Of a stretch of 64,000 nucleotides of DNA, positions 31,464 through 40,298 are shown piece by piece (the stretch's first letter is position 1; each line of letters begins with the position of its first letter). A program made the position numbers and the translations under genes. The stretch comes from Candidatus Rokuibacteriota bacterium (lineage in GTDB: Bacteria; Methylomirabilota; Methylomirabilia; Rokubacteriales; CSP1-6). The notes under the pieces are model-generated. The model was not told the DNA's origin. It saw nothing but the letters and a program-made list of their open reading frames with translations, and did no database searches. Where the stretch lies: assembly GCA_003220225.1 (NCBI GenBank), contig QHRU01000032.1, positions 98,898 to 162,897 on the forward strand. The letters run 5' to 3'.

Positions 31464-32185
31464 CACGGGCGCCACGCCTGGCCCAGATACGCGTCGATGA
31501 CGCGCGGGTTGCGCACGATCTCCGACGGCGGCGCGTCCGCGATGACCTCGCCGAGCTGGAGCGCGACGATCCGCTGGGCCAGCTCCATGATCACGCGCAT
31601 GTTGTGCTCGATGACGACGAGCGCGAGGCCGCCGGCGTGCAGCTCGCGCACGAGGCGCACGAGCCCGGGGATGGTGGCCTGGTCCACCCCGCCGGTGACC
31701 TCGTCGAGCAGCAGCAGCCGCGGGCGCGTGGCCAGCGCGCGCGCCAGCTCCAGGCGCTTGCGCTGCCCCGTCGACAGCCCGCGCGCGTGGGCGTCGACAC
31801 GGTCGGCGAGACCGACCGAGGTCAGCGCGTGATGCGCCGCCTCGCGCGCGGCGGCCACGTCGGCCGTCCTCAGAAACGCGCCGACCATGACGTTCTCGAG
31901 GACCGTCATGTCGGAGAACGGCCGGAGCTTCTGGAAGGTGCGCGCGACGCCGCGCCGCGCGATCTCGTCCGGGCGCAGCCGGGTGACGTCGGCGCCGTCG
32001 AGGGTCACGCGGCCGGCGTCGGCGCGCTGGAAGCCGGTGACGAGATCGAACAGCGTGGACTTGCCGGCGCCGTTGGGTCCGATCACGCCCACCAGCTCGC
32101 CGGAGGCGACCGCGAACGAGACGTCGCGGTTGGCGATCACCCCGCCGAAGCGCTTGGTGAGGCCGCTGACGGTGAGGAGACTCAT
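31463..32185 (-). CDS. livG: Branched-chain-type ABC ATPase LivG
   Basis: A 240-residue ATPase: Walker A GPNGAGKST, VTGFQRADAGRV, RTFQKLRPFSDMTVLENVMVG, Walker B RLLLLDEVTGGVD and the LivG-specific C-terminal IRNPRVIDAYLG-like end (VRNPRVIDAYLGQAW). The signature is LSTGQRKRLELARAL, with T in place of the usual GG, as in a subset of LivG proteins. ATGA overlap with livM upstream and TGATG with livF downstream. Confidence 0.9.
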   Translation of the reverse strand: MSLLTVSGLTKRFGGVIANRDVSFAVASGELVGVIGPNGAGKSTLFDLVTGFQRADAGRVTLDGADVTRLRPDEIARRGVARTFQKLRPFSDMTVLENVMVGAFLRTADVAAAREAAHHALTSVGLADRVDAHARGLSTGQRKRLELARALATRPRLLLLDEVTGGVDQATIPGLVRLVRELHAGGLALVVIEHNMRVIMELAQRIVALQLGEVIADAPPSEIVRNPRVIDAYLGQAWRP

Positions 32186-33141
32186 TGACCCGGGGGGGAC
32201 CGCCGGCCCAGCCGCCGCGCGAGGCCGACGAGACCCGACGGCTGGGCGACCGCGACGAGCACGATCAGCGCGCCGTAGATCACGAGGTCCAGCGCCTTGC
32301 CGGTGCCCCCCAGCCACACGCGCGTGTACTCCGAGAGCGGGACGAGCACGGCCGCGCCGACGACCGGGCCCCACAGCGTGCCGACGCCGCCGAGGACGGA
32401 GACCAGACAGATCAAAATGGACAGCGAGAGCGGGAACACCGCCTCCGGATCGATGAAGAGCAGGTACTGCGCGTAGAACGTCCCCCCGAGCGCGGTGAGC
32501 GCCGCGGACAGCGCCATCGCGCGGAGTTTTTCGCGCGCCACGTGCACGCCCAGGCTCGCGGCGGCCTCCTGGTCCTCGCGGATCGCGCGGAAGTAGTAGC
32601 CGGGGCGCGAGCCCTCGAGCCGGCGCGTGACGGCGAGGCCGAGCAGGAGCAGCCCCAGGGCGATGTAGTAATAGACGGCCTTCGACTCGTTGAACTGGAA
32701 GTTGACGAACGAGTCGGGACGCCTGATCGGCACGAACACGCCGCGCGCGCCCCCCGCCCAGTCCCAGTTGATGAAGAGCGTCTGCACGATCTCGCCCACG
32801 GCGATCGTCGCGATGGCGAAGTAATGGCCGCGAAGCCGGAACACGGGGAAGCCGACGGCCTGCGAGACGATCACCGCCAACACGGCGCCCGCGAGCATGC
32901 CCAGCCACGGCGAGACGCCGGCGCGGGCGACGAGCAGGGTGGACGTATAGGCGCCGATGCCGAAGAACACCGCGTGGCCCAGCGAGATCTGACCGCAGTA
33001 GCCGGCCAGGATGTTCCACGCCACGGCCAGCGAGCCGTACAGGAAGATCATGATCATCACGTGGCGCGGAAACGGCAGCGTGAAGACGGCGGGGAAGGCC
33101 AGGGCGGCGAGCAGGAGGACGACGAGCGCGGCGCGCTTCAC
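32182..33141 (-). CDS. livM: Branched-chain-type ABC permease LivM
   Basis: A 319-residue membrane protein with about ten helices and the LivM signature AWNILAGYCGQISLGHAVFF. The cytoplasmic EAA-like loop (RAIREDQEAAASLGVHV) contacts LivG/F. It is encoded nine bases after the livH stop and overlaps livG. The C-terminal helices (ISLVSVLGGVGTLWGP-like LVSVLGGVGTLWGPVVGAA) are also typical. Confidence 0.9.
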   Translation of the reverse strand: MKRAALVVLLLAALAFPAVFTLPFPRHVMIMIFLYGSLAVAWNILAGYCGQISLGHAVFFGIGAYTSTLLVARAGVSPWLGMLAGAVLAVIVSQAVGFPVFRLRGHYFAIATIAVGEIVQTLFINWDWAGGARGVFVPIRRPDSFVNFQFNESKAVYYYIALGLLLLGLAVTRRLEGSRPGYYFRAIREDQEAAASLGVHVAREKLRAMALSAALTALGGTFYAQYLLFIDPEAVFPLSLSILICLVSVLGGVGTLWGPVVGAAVLVPLSEYTRVWLGGTGKALDLVIYGALIVLVAVAQPSGLVGLARRLGRRSPPGQ

Positions 33142-33150
33142 GGCGGCGCG

Positions 33151-33978
33151 TCAGAACCGGCCGAACAGCCCGAGCGGACGCCACAGCACGACCGCGAGGT
33201 AGAGCAGGAACACGACGGCGTACTTCATCGCGGGCGAGATGAGCAGCCCTGCGAACACCTCCACGAGCCCGACGAGCACGCCGGCCAGCAGGGTGGCCGG
33301 CACGTTGCCGAAACCGCCCAGGGCGACGGTCACGTAGGCGATGAGCGCGAAGACGCCCCCGACCTCGGGGAAGACGTAGTAGAACATCGCGAGCAGCCCC
33401 CCGGCCACGCCGACGCACGCGCTGCCGATGGCCCAGCCCAGCGCGAACATGCGCTGGGTGTCGATGCCCATGAGCGCCGCCGCCTGGCGGTCCTGCGCCG
33501 TCGCCATGAGCGCCAGCCCCGTCTCCGTGCGCGCCAGGAACCACCAGAGCGCGACGAAGGCGGCGAGGGCGAGCGCGCTGGCGGCGAGCTGCGGCAGGCC
33601 GACGAAGACGCCGCCCAGCGAGACGCGGCCGGCGAGCCACGGGTCCTTCACGACGCGGAAGTCGACGCCCCAGACGAATTGCGCGCCCGCGCGCAGCAGC
33701 ACCGCGAGCCCGAAGGTGGCGAAGACCTGCGCGAGCATCGGTCCGCCCAGCACCCAGCGGATGATGCCGTGGTAGACGGCCCAGCCCAGCCCGGCCAGGG
33801 CCAGCGCCGCCAGCGGCAGGGCGACCACGGGATCGAGGTGGGCCAGTGACCAGGCGAAGAACGTGACGTACATCGCGACCATCAGGAACTCGCCGTGGGC
33901 GAAGTTGACCAGCTCCATGAGGCCGAAGATCAGCGACAGGCCGGCGGCGATGAGGGCGTAGACGAGCCCCATCAGCAC
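33151..33978 (-). CDS. livH: Branched-chain-type ABC permease LivH
   Basis: A membrane protein of 275 residues from the GTG at 33978, with GLVYALIAAGLSLIFGLMEL, VNFAHGEF and the C-terminal GGFGNVPATLLAGVLVGLVE of LivH. Homologues usually have about a dozen more N-terminal residues (xTPDxLLQAxxxG). Exactly this sequence (TPDVLLQAAVGG) precedes the GTG in frame behind a CTG at 34017, with GGAAGGA eleven bases upstream, so translation may begin at that CTG. It follows the binding-protein gene directly. Confidence 0.88.
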   Translation of the reverse strand: MLMGLVYALIAAGLSLIFGLMELVNFAHGEFLMVAMYVTFFAWSLAHLDPVVALPLAALALAGLGWAVYHGIIRWVLGGPMLAQVFATFGLAVLLRAGAQFVWGVDFRVVKDPWLAGRVSLGGVFVGLPQLAASALALAAFVALWWFLARTETGLALMATAQDRQAAALMGIDTQRMFALGWAIGSACVGVAGGLLAMFYYVFPEVGGVFALIAYVTVALGGFGNVPATLLAGVLVGLVEVFAGLLISPAMKYAVVFLLYLAVVLWRPLGLFGRF

Positions 33979-34018
33979 GCCGCCGACCGCTGCCTGCAGC
34001 AGGACGTCGGGGGTCAGG

Positions 34019-35275
34019 CTACTTGCGGTCCTTCCACGCCGGGATCGGGTAGATCACGTCCCTGGTCGCCACGTTGAACGGGAAGACCGTGTGGTACTGG
34101 CCCCCCTGCATCTGCAGGATGATGCCCTTCACGCCGGTGTTCTGGCCGGTCTCGTCGAACCGCACGTTCTCCCACGTCATGATGAGCTGGTCGCCGGGGA
34201 TGTTGGTGGCGACGAGCGCCTTGCGGACGGCCTCGGGATCCGTCGAGCCCGCGCGATTGATCGCGTCGAGCAGCGTCATGATGCCGGTGAAGGCGCGCGC
34301 GGGGAAGTCGTAGAGCTCCTTGCCCGCGCGCTTGCTGTAGAGGGCGTTGAGGGCCTTCGCGACGTCGCGCTTGCCGATGAGATCGGTGGAGAAGGGCGCG
34401 CGCGTCAGCGTGCCCTCGGCCTCGCGGCCGGCCTCCTTGACGAAGTCCGAGGAGATGTGGCCCGCGTTCTGGGCCATGATCATCTTCGGGTTGTAGTCGA
34501 GGTCCTTCCCCGTCTTCACGAACAGGATGGCGTCGGTCTGGTACGAGGTCGGCATCCACACGTCCGGGTTGGTGGCCTTGAGCCGCTGCACCTCGGACTG
34601 CAGCGAGGTGGCGCGCGCGCGGTACTGGAGGTCCAGCACGACCTCGTAGCCGTGCTTCGCGGCCAGCTCCTTCTCGACCTTGCCGCTGTCGCTGCCGAAC
34701 GTCGTGTCCTCGTACGTGAGCCCGAGCGTTTTGAGCTTCACGCCCCGTTTCGCCTGGAACTCGCGGAAGAAGTCGAACATCACCTGTGTGAAGTGGCCGT
34801 CGTGCGGCGAGGTGCGGAAGAACCACTTGAAGCCGCGTGTGGTGAGCGCCGGCGACGACGACTCCGCGTTGAGGAACGGCACCCCGTGGCGCTCGGCCAC
34901 CTGGCTGACGACGGCCGTGACGTTGGAATGCCAGCAGCCGACGAGCGCGGCGACCTTCTCCTGGGTGATGAGGCGCTCCGCCTCGGCCTGGCCGACCTCG
35001 GGCTTGCCCTGATGATCGGCGAAGATCAGGCGCACCTTCGCCCCCTTGAGCCCCGGCATGCCCTTGAGGCGCTGGTAGAACGGGAAGGGCAGGTCGGCGG
35101 CGCCATTGGCCAGGTCGGCGGCGATCTCGAAGACCGGCTTGTCGTCCGTGCCGGCCTGCGCGGCCGGTCCCGACATCGGGTAGATGAGGCCGATCACGAT
35201 TTCTTTCGGCTGGGCGTACGCCGCCGCGGTCGCGGCGACGATGAGGGTGAGCGCGAGCGTCAGCCTTCGGGTCAT
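34019..35275 (-). CDS. Branched-chain-type ABC substrate-binding protein
   Basis: A 418-residue periplasmic binding protein: signal peptide (LTLALTLIVAATAAAYAQ), mature start KEIVIGLIYPMSGPAAQAGT, AALVGCWHSNVTAVVSQVAE and YEDTTFGSDSGKVEKELA. It is the first gene of the livHMGF operon and is preceded by GGAGGA. It is the longer LivK type seen for non-amino-acid ligands; the true ligand is unknown. It is only distantly similar to the orphan binding protein at 9.4-10.6 kb. Confidence 0.9.
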   Translation of the reverse strand: MTRRLTLALTLIVAATAAAYAQPKEIVIGLIYPMSGPAAQAGTDDKPVFEIAADLANGAADLPFPFYQRLKGMPGLKGAKVRLIFADHQGKPEVGQAEAERLITQEKVAALVGCWHSNVTAVVSQVAERHGVPFLNAESSSPALTTRGFKWFFRTSPHDGHFTQVMFDFFREFQAKRGVKLKTLGLTYEDTTFGSDSGKVEKELAAKHGYEVVLDLQYRARATSLQSEVQRLKATNPDVWMPTSYQTDAILFVKTGKDLDYNPKMIMAQNAGHISSDFVKEAGREAEGTLTRAPFSTDLIGKRDVAKALNALYSKRAGKELYDFPARAFTGIMTLLDAINRAGSTDPEAVRKALVATNIPGDQLIMTWENVRFDETGQNTGVKGIILQMQGGQYHTVFPFNVATRDVIYPIPAWKDRK

Positions 35276-35365
35276 GAGCGCGTCCTCCGTGTGCGGCGCA
35301 TGCTATCAGGTCGACTCCGGCTGCGCGAGAGGCGAGGGCGCGTCAGGTGGCACTTCCCTTGCTCG

Positions 35366-35533
35366 ATGAGGCCGGCGCGGCGGATCCTCGGCCTGCCCGT
35401 TGACGCGGCGCTCATCATCGCCGGGGTGTTCGTGGTCCTGGCGCTCTTCGCCGGCGTCGTGATCCCCGGCGCGCGCCGGCGCGACCGCGCCCGCGACGGC
35501 GGGACGTACAGCGGCGACCGCCGCCGCGGCTGA
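35366..35533 (+). CDS. Possible small single-span membrane protein, 55 aa
   Basis: A short frame, MRPARRILGLPVDAALIIAG then VFVVLALFAGVVIPGARRR, that has a good transmembrane helix flanked by basic residues. No clear Shine-Dalgarno. It sits in the gap between the liv operon and the diiron protein. No homologue is recognised, and a hydrophobic stretch can arise by chance in GC-rich DNA. Confidence 0.35.
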   Translation: MRPARRILGLPVDAALIIAGVFVVLALFAGVVIPGARRRDRARDGGTYSGDRRRG

Positions 35534-35578
35534 GCCCCGCCGGCATCCGGCCGGCGGGCCCGCCCGTAGTCCCCCGTG

Positions 35579-36430
35579 ATGGCCCCCAACTATCCTCTTG
35601 CCCAGGATCGCGCGACGGTTTTAACTGTGAGCCGCCGCATGCGGGCCTTCGACCTCGACGCGTGGATGGCGCGGTCAAGAGCGCTCGATCTGTCCGAGAT
35701 CGACTGGGCGGCGGTGCGCCTGTGCTCCGTGTCGTCGGACACGATCCGCACGCTCCGCTATATGCAGGACATCGAGTTCCACACCATCATCTACATGCGT
35801 AAGCTCCTGGCCACACGCGCCATCGACGACCCCGAGGTGGCGACCTTCCTGGCGTGCTGGCTGCACGAGGAGACGTTCCATGGCCTCGCCCTCGCGAGCT
35901 TTCTCGATGCAGCCGGCCATCCGGTGGGGCCACGGCGGCGTCCCCGCAGCCGCGAGCCGCTGGCGCAGTGGCTGGAGTCCCGGGCCATCGCGGCGCTTTC
36001 TAGCGTGTGGCCCGACTTCTGCGCCGTGCATATGGTCTGGGGCGCTATCAACGAGTTGACGACCCTCACCGGCTATCGACGGCTCGCCGCGATCGCAGGC
36101 CACCCGGTGCTGACGGAGCTGCTCGAGCGCATCATGGGCGACGAGTCGCGGCACTTCTTCTTCTATTACCGCCAGGCGGAACAGCGGTTGCAGCACCCGG
36201 CGCCGGCCCGGGTCGCGCGCCTGCTCGTGGATCGGTTCTGGGCCCCGGTCGGTAGCGGCGTGGGACCGGCCGACGATCTGATCTTCATGGCCCGCTACCT
36301 CTTCGCCGGCGACGATGGGCGGGCGGCGGTTCGGCGCGTGGACGACACGATCCGCAGGCTTCCGGGATTCGCGACGGTCCGGCTCCTCGAGGCGTGGATG
36401 GACCGACACGTCGGCGCCCTCACGAGCTAA
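35579..36430 (+). CDS. Ferritin-like diiron protein (desaturase/N-oxygenase type)
   Basis: A 283-residue helical protein with the full carboxylate-bridged diiron ligand set: E66 (QDIEFH), E98-x-x-H101 (EETFHG), E159 (AINEL) and E189-x-x-H192 (DESRHFFFY). This E/ExxH/E/ExxH order is that of acyl-ACP desaturases and AurF-type N-oxygenases. It activates O2 for desaturation, hydroxylation or amine oxidation; the substrate is unknown. An ATG at 35579 is preferred; a GTG lies one codon upstream. It is 12 bases before an oxygen-sensitive dehydratase module, an unusual pairing. Confidence 0.75.
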   Translation: MAPNYPLAQDRATVLTVSRRMRAFDLDAWMARSRALDLSEIDWAAVRLCSVSSDTIRTLRYMQDIEFHTIIYMRKLLATRAIDDPEVATFLACWLHEETFHGLALASFLDAAGHPVGPRRRPRSREPLAQWLESRAIAALSSVWPDFCAVHMVWGAINELTTLTGYRRLAAIAGHPVLTELLERIMGDESRHFFFYYRQAEQRLQHPAPARVARLLVDRFWAPVGSGVGPADDLIFMARYLFAGDDGRAAVRRVDDTIRRLPGFATVRLLEAWMDRHVGALTS

Positions 36431-36442
36431 ACGGAGGACGGA

Positions 36443-37963
36443 ATGGCCACGGTCACCACTGAGCACTATCGCGCGTACACGCCCCGCCCCTTCACGCGTG
36501 AGGAGCGTGACTCGGTCACGATCCTCTTCGGCGGCCTGCACTGGCGCGCCGAGCGCGTTCTCCAGGCCGTGCTCGAGGGCTCCGGCTACCGGGCACGCGT
36601 GCTGCCCATCGCCACCAAGGAAGATCTCCTGACCGGCCGCGAGGTCGCCGACATCGGGCAGTGCTGCCCGACCTCGTTCACGACGGGGAACCTCGTCAAC
36701 TTCCTGAAGGGCGAGGCGGGACGGATCGGCGTCGAGGAGCTCAACAAGAAGTACATCTACCTGACCGCCGGCTCCTGCGGCGCCTGCCGCTTCGGCCAGT
36801 ACCACCAGAGCTACGAGCTGGCGCTGCGCAACAGCGGTCTCGGCGCCTTCCGGATGTTCCTGATGGCCCAGGATCAGCTCGATCAGAAGACGGCGATGGG
36901 CGACGGGCTCGACCTGAACCTGCCCCTGACGCTCGGCCTCCTCTGGGGGATCTTCGTCACGGATCTGGTGCAGGACCTCGAGTACCAGGTGCGTCCGTAT
37001 GAGGTCGTGCCCGGCGCCACCGACGCCGTGGCCAGGGAGAGCATCGAGTACCTCTTCCAGGTGTTCCGCGACCGTCCGAAGCGCTCGGCGTACCGCTCGC
37101 TCGTCTGGCACCTCACGACGGGGTACTTCACGCGCGCGCTGCGGGAGGTGCACCGGAAGTTCTCCACGATCGAGGTGGACCGGCTGCGCGTGAAACCGAC
37201 GGTGAAGATCACCGGCGAGTTTTATCTCCAGACCGTCGAGGGCGAGCCGAACTACAACATCCACCGCTGGCTCGAGACCGAGGGGGCCGAGGTCTACCCG
37301 GCGGCGATCTCCGTGTGGATGGACTATCTGCTGCGCCACGGGCTGCAGCGCTTCGAGGACTACAGCGGCATCGAGAAGGGGGCGCGCCTGAAGCTCGCCC
37401 TCGGCCGCGTGGCCCAGGGCATCTACCGCTTCACGTTCGACCGCCTGCGCCGCGCGCTGCGCGACCTGCCGCACGAGATGCCGAACCAGTTCGAGCTGCG
37501 GAGACTGGCCGCGCCGTACTTCCACAGCCGGCTCGACGGCGGCGAGGGCGACATGCTCGTGGGCAAGGCGCTGTGGGCGCATCACAAGAAGAAGGCCCAC
37601 ATGATCTGCGAGCTCTCGCCGTACTCCTGCATGCCCAACACGATGTCGATCGGCGCCATGGCCGGTGTCGTCGGGAAGTACCCGGACCTGCTCTACGCGC
37701 CGCTCGAGATCAAGGGCGATGCCGAGGTCCACGCGCTCTCGCGCTGCCAGATGATCCTCACCGAGGCCAAGAAGCGCGCGCAGCGCGAGTTCGACGAGGC
37801 TCTGCAGAGCACCGGCCTGACCGTCGACGAGGTGCGCGCCTACGTGGACGCGCATCCCGCGATGAAGAAGGCGACGTATCACGTGCCGCACGACGGCCGC
37901 GCCGCCGGCACCGCCGCCAAGCTCGTCCTCGACGTCGCCAAGCGGCTCGGGCGCCGGTCGTGA
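36443..37963 (+). CDS. 2-hydroxyacyl-CoA dehydratase-activase-related protein, component A
   Basis: A 506-residue cysteine-containing protein. IGQCCPTSFTTGN, AGSCGACRFGQYH and SPYSCMPNTMSI supply candidate [4Fe-4S] ligands, as in the C-terminal part of large activase/dehydratase-like proteins (CoA-substrate enzyme activase, HgdB-like). GGAGGA precedes the ATG. With the two following genes it makes a split version of a protein usually encoded as one chain of around 1,400 residues, here with the C-terminal portion first. Role inferred: electron transfer to, or part of, a radical dehydratase or reductase acting on an acyl-CoA. Confidence 0.75.
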   Translation: MATVTTEHYRAYTPRPFTREERDSVTILFGGLHWRAERVLQAVLEGSGYRARVLPIATKEDLLTGREVADIGQCCPTSFTTGNLVNFLKGEAGRIGVEELNKKYIYLTAGSCGACRFGQYHQSYELALRNSGLGAFRMFLMAQDQLDQKTAMGDGLDLNLPLTLGLLWGIFVTDLVQDLEYQVRPYEVVPGATDAVARESIEYLFQVFRDRPKRSAYRSLVWHLTTGYFTRALREVHRKFSTIEVDRLRVKPTVKITGEFYLQTVEGEPNYNIHRWLETEGAEVYPAAISVWMDYLLRHGLQRFEDYSGIEKGARLKLALGRVAQGIYRFTFDRLRRALRDLPHEMPNQFELRRLAAPYFHSRLDGGEGDMLVGKALWAHHKKKAHMICELSPYSCMPNTMSIGAMAGVVGKYPDLLYAPLEIKGDAEVHALSRCQMILTEAKKRAQREFDEALQSTGLTVDEVRAYVDAHPAMKKATYHVPHDGRAAGTAAKLVLDVAKRLGRRS

Positions 37964-37989
37964 AGAGCGGGCTCGCGCACGTGATCGGG

Positions 37990-38125
37990 CGCGTCGAGCG
38001 CGGGCTTCGCCCGCGCAATCCGGTTCTTGGTCTGGGGGGGAGGCAGGGAGGAGCGCGCCGTGAGGCGTGCGACGACCGTCGGAAGGGGGGCAGAGCCCCC
38101 CTCCGAGTATGCAAAGCCCCCCTCC
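37990..38125. repeat. Bipartite palindromic repeat, family A, copy 1 (forward)
   Basis: Hairpin 1 is GCGCGGGC-TTC-GCCCGCGC (37998-38016), followed by the conserved AATCCGGTTCTTGG, a G-run, and hairpin 2 (CGGAAGGGGGGC around AGA, about 38080-38105) with an extra half copy before the next ATG. The element fills the gap between components A and B of the dehydratase module. Confidence 0.8.
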
Positions 38126-38129
38126 GAGC

Positions 38130-40298
38130 ATGAAACTCGTCGGCGTCGACGTCGGCTCCACCACCGTCAAGGCGGTGGTGGTCGCGGATGGCAAGGCCGG
38201 CTGGCAGGACTACCAGCGCCACAACACCCGCCAGGCCGAGAAGGTCGTCGAGTTCCTCGGCCGGATGGAAGCTGAGGCGGGGCTCACGCCCGGTCGCGAC
38301 CGCGTCTTCTTCACCGGGTCCGGGGCCGGGTTCCTCGCACCGCTCGTGGGCGGCAAGCTGATCCAGGAGGTCGTCGCGGTGGCGGCGTGCGTCGAGCGCC
38401 TGCATCCCGACGTGCGCTTCGTCTCCGAGATCGGCGGCGAGGACATGAAGACGATCTTCTTCACCGCCACCGGGACGGGAAAAACGAAGCAGGTCTACAT
38501 GCAGTCGGCATGCAGCGGCGGCACCGGCACCTTCATCGAGAAGACCGCGCGCAAGCTCCAGGTGCCGGGCGAGCGGCTGGCCGCCATGCCCTACGAGGGC
38601 ATGAGCCTGCACAAGGTCTCGAGCAAGTGCGGCATCTTCGCGGAGACGGACGCCAACACGCTCGTGAAGACCGGCGTGCCCGTCGACGAGATCATCGCCA
38701 GCCTCTTCGAGGCCGTCGTCTACCAGAATCTCGCGACGCTCACCAAGGGCAACACGCCGCTGCCCGAGGTGCTGCTGCTCGGCGGCCCCAACCTCTTCTT
38801 CAAGGGGCTGCAGGAGGCGTGGCGCCATCACCTCGCGAAGCTGTGGGCGCAGCGCAAGGTCGAGCTGCCGGACGGCCGCGAGCCTGCCTCGCTCATCAAC
38901 GTCCCCACCGAGGCGCTCTACTACGCGTGCCTCGGCTGCGTGGAGATCGGCCAGGGAGAGAAGCCCGAGGTCGGCGTCTACCAGGGCGCCGACAAGCTGA
39001 AGTGGTGGGTGGAGGTCGGCCAGCACGAGGCGAAGGCGAAGGAGGGCGCGCGCGGGCTGATCGCGGGCGCGAGCGATCTCGCGACGTTCGTCAGCGAGTA
39101 CGTGCGGCCGGCGCCGGCGCCGCCCGAGCGCGCGCCGCACGTCGGCTCCGTGCTGATCGGCTGCGACTTCGGGAGCACGACCGCCAAGGCCGTCGTGCTC
39201 TCCGACGACCGCGAGCTGCTCTTCTCGTGCTACGCGCTCAGCAAGGGCAACCCGATCGAGGACGCGCAGTCGCTGTTCCACCAGGTGCGCGAGGCCGGCT
39301 TCACCGACGTCGGCGCGCTGGCGCTGACGGGCTACGGCAAGGACCTCCTGAAGGACGTGCTCGGCGCGGATGTCGGCGTGGTGGAGACGGTCGCGCACGC
39401 GACGGCGGCGCTGCACTTCTATCCCGACGCCGACGTCATCTGCGACGTGGGCGGCACCGACGTCAAGATCATGATCCTGCGCCAGGGCACGGTGGCCGAC
39501 TTCCGGCTCAACTCGCAGTGCTCGTCGGGCAACGGCGCCTTCCTGCAGGGCGTGGCCGAGCGCTACGACATTCCCCTGGAGCGCTACGCCGACCGCGCCT
39601 TCGAGGCCAAGGCGATGCCGAGCCTCACCATGGGCTGTGGCGTCTTCCTCCAGTCCGACATCGTCAACCAGCAGCGCAAGGGTTGGTCGGCCGAGGAGAT
39701 CATGGCCGCGCTGGCGGCCGTGCTGCCCGTCAACGTCTGGATCTACGCCGGGCAGCTGCAGAATCTGCGCGCGGCCGGGCGCAAGTTCGTGCTCCAGGGC
39801 GGCACCCACCGCAACATGGCCGTCGTGAAGGCGCAGGTCGACTTCATCCGCGGCAAGGTGCCCGACGCCGAGGTCGTGCTCCATCCGTACTCGGGCGAGG
39901 CCGGCGCCATCGGCGCCGCCCTCTGCGCCGGCGACCGGAAGCAGCAGGGCAAGGCGTCGGGCTTCCGCGGCTTCGACGCGATCGCGGCCCTGACCTACAC
40001 CACCACCACGGCCGCCGAGACCGTCTGCAAGTGGTGCCCGATCAACTGCACGCGCACGTTCATCGACGTCCAGCTGCCCGGCGCCAAGGGGCGCGCGTGG
40101 AGCAAGGTGCCGCTGGCCGAGGGCTGGGAGCGCGTGATCAGCGGCAACTCGTGTCCGAAGGGGCTCGTCGAGGACGTCAACGAGATGCGCGTGGTGAAGG
40201 CGAAGCTCGAGGAGGTCAAGCGTGAGTACCCTAACGTTGCCGAGATGGTTCGCAAGGACGCGTTCCGCCGAGTCGGCGCCGGCGCCGTCGCGCGCTAG
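38130..40298 (+). CDS. Tandem BadF/BadG/BcrA/BcrD-type ATPase (dehydratase activase), component B
   Basis: A 722-residue protein with two ASKHA ATPase domains. Domain 1 has GVDVGSTTVKAVV, ACSGGTGTF and SSKCGIFAETD; domain 2 has GCDFGSTTAKAVVL, DVGGTDVKIM, SQCSSGNGAF and TMGCGVFLQSD. The paired cysteines in each domain match the subunit-bridging [4Fe-4S] ligands of HgdC-type archerases, which use ATP to send a low-potential electron to a dehydratase. A C-terminal motif CKWCPINCTR plus NSCPKG adds another possible cluster. The ATG lies directly after the repeat. The next gene overlaps its end by 77 bases. Confidence 0.85.
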   Translation: MKLVGVDVGSTTVKAVVVADGKAGWQDYQRHNTRQAEKVVEFLGRMEAEAGLTPGRDRVFFTGSGAGFLAPLVGGKLIQEVVAVAACVERLHPDVRFVSEIGGEDMKTIFFTATGTGKTKQVYMQSACSGGTGTFIEKTARKLQVPGERLAAMPYEGMSLHKVSSKCGIFAETDANTLVKTGVPVDEIIASLFEAVVYQNLATLTKGNTPLPEVLLLGGPNLFFKGLQEAWRHHLAKLWAQRKVELPDGREPASLINVPTEALYYACLGCVEIGQGEKPEVGVYQGADKLKWWVEVGQHEAKAKEGARGLIAGASDLATFVSEYVRPAPAPPERAPHVGSVLIGCDFGSTTAKAVVLSDDRELLFSCYALSKGNPIEDAQSLFHQVREAGFTDVGALALTGYGKDLLKDVLGADVGVVETVAHATAALHFYPDADVICDVGGTDVKIMILRQGTVADFRLNSQCSSGNGAFLQGVAERYDIPLERYADRAFEAKAMPSLTMGCGVFLQSDIVNQQRKGWSAEEIMAALAAVLPVNVWIYAGQLQNLRAAGRKFVLQGGTHRNMAVVKAQVDFIRGKVPDAEVVLHPYSGEAGAIGAALCAGDRKQQGKASGFRGFDAIAALTYTTTTAAETVCKWCPINCTRTFIDVQLPGAKGRAWSKVPLAEGWERVISGNSCPKGLVEDVNEMRVVKAKLEEVKREYPNVAEMVRKDAFRRVGAGAVAR

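Noticed and set aside
37990..38125. Repeat hairpins as intrinsic terminators
   Set aside because: No U-tract follows the stems, copies occur in both orientations, and one is translated; they fit REP-like elements better.
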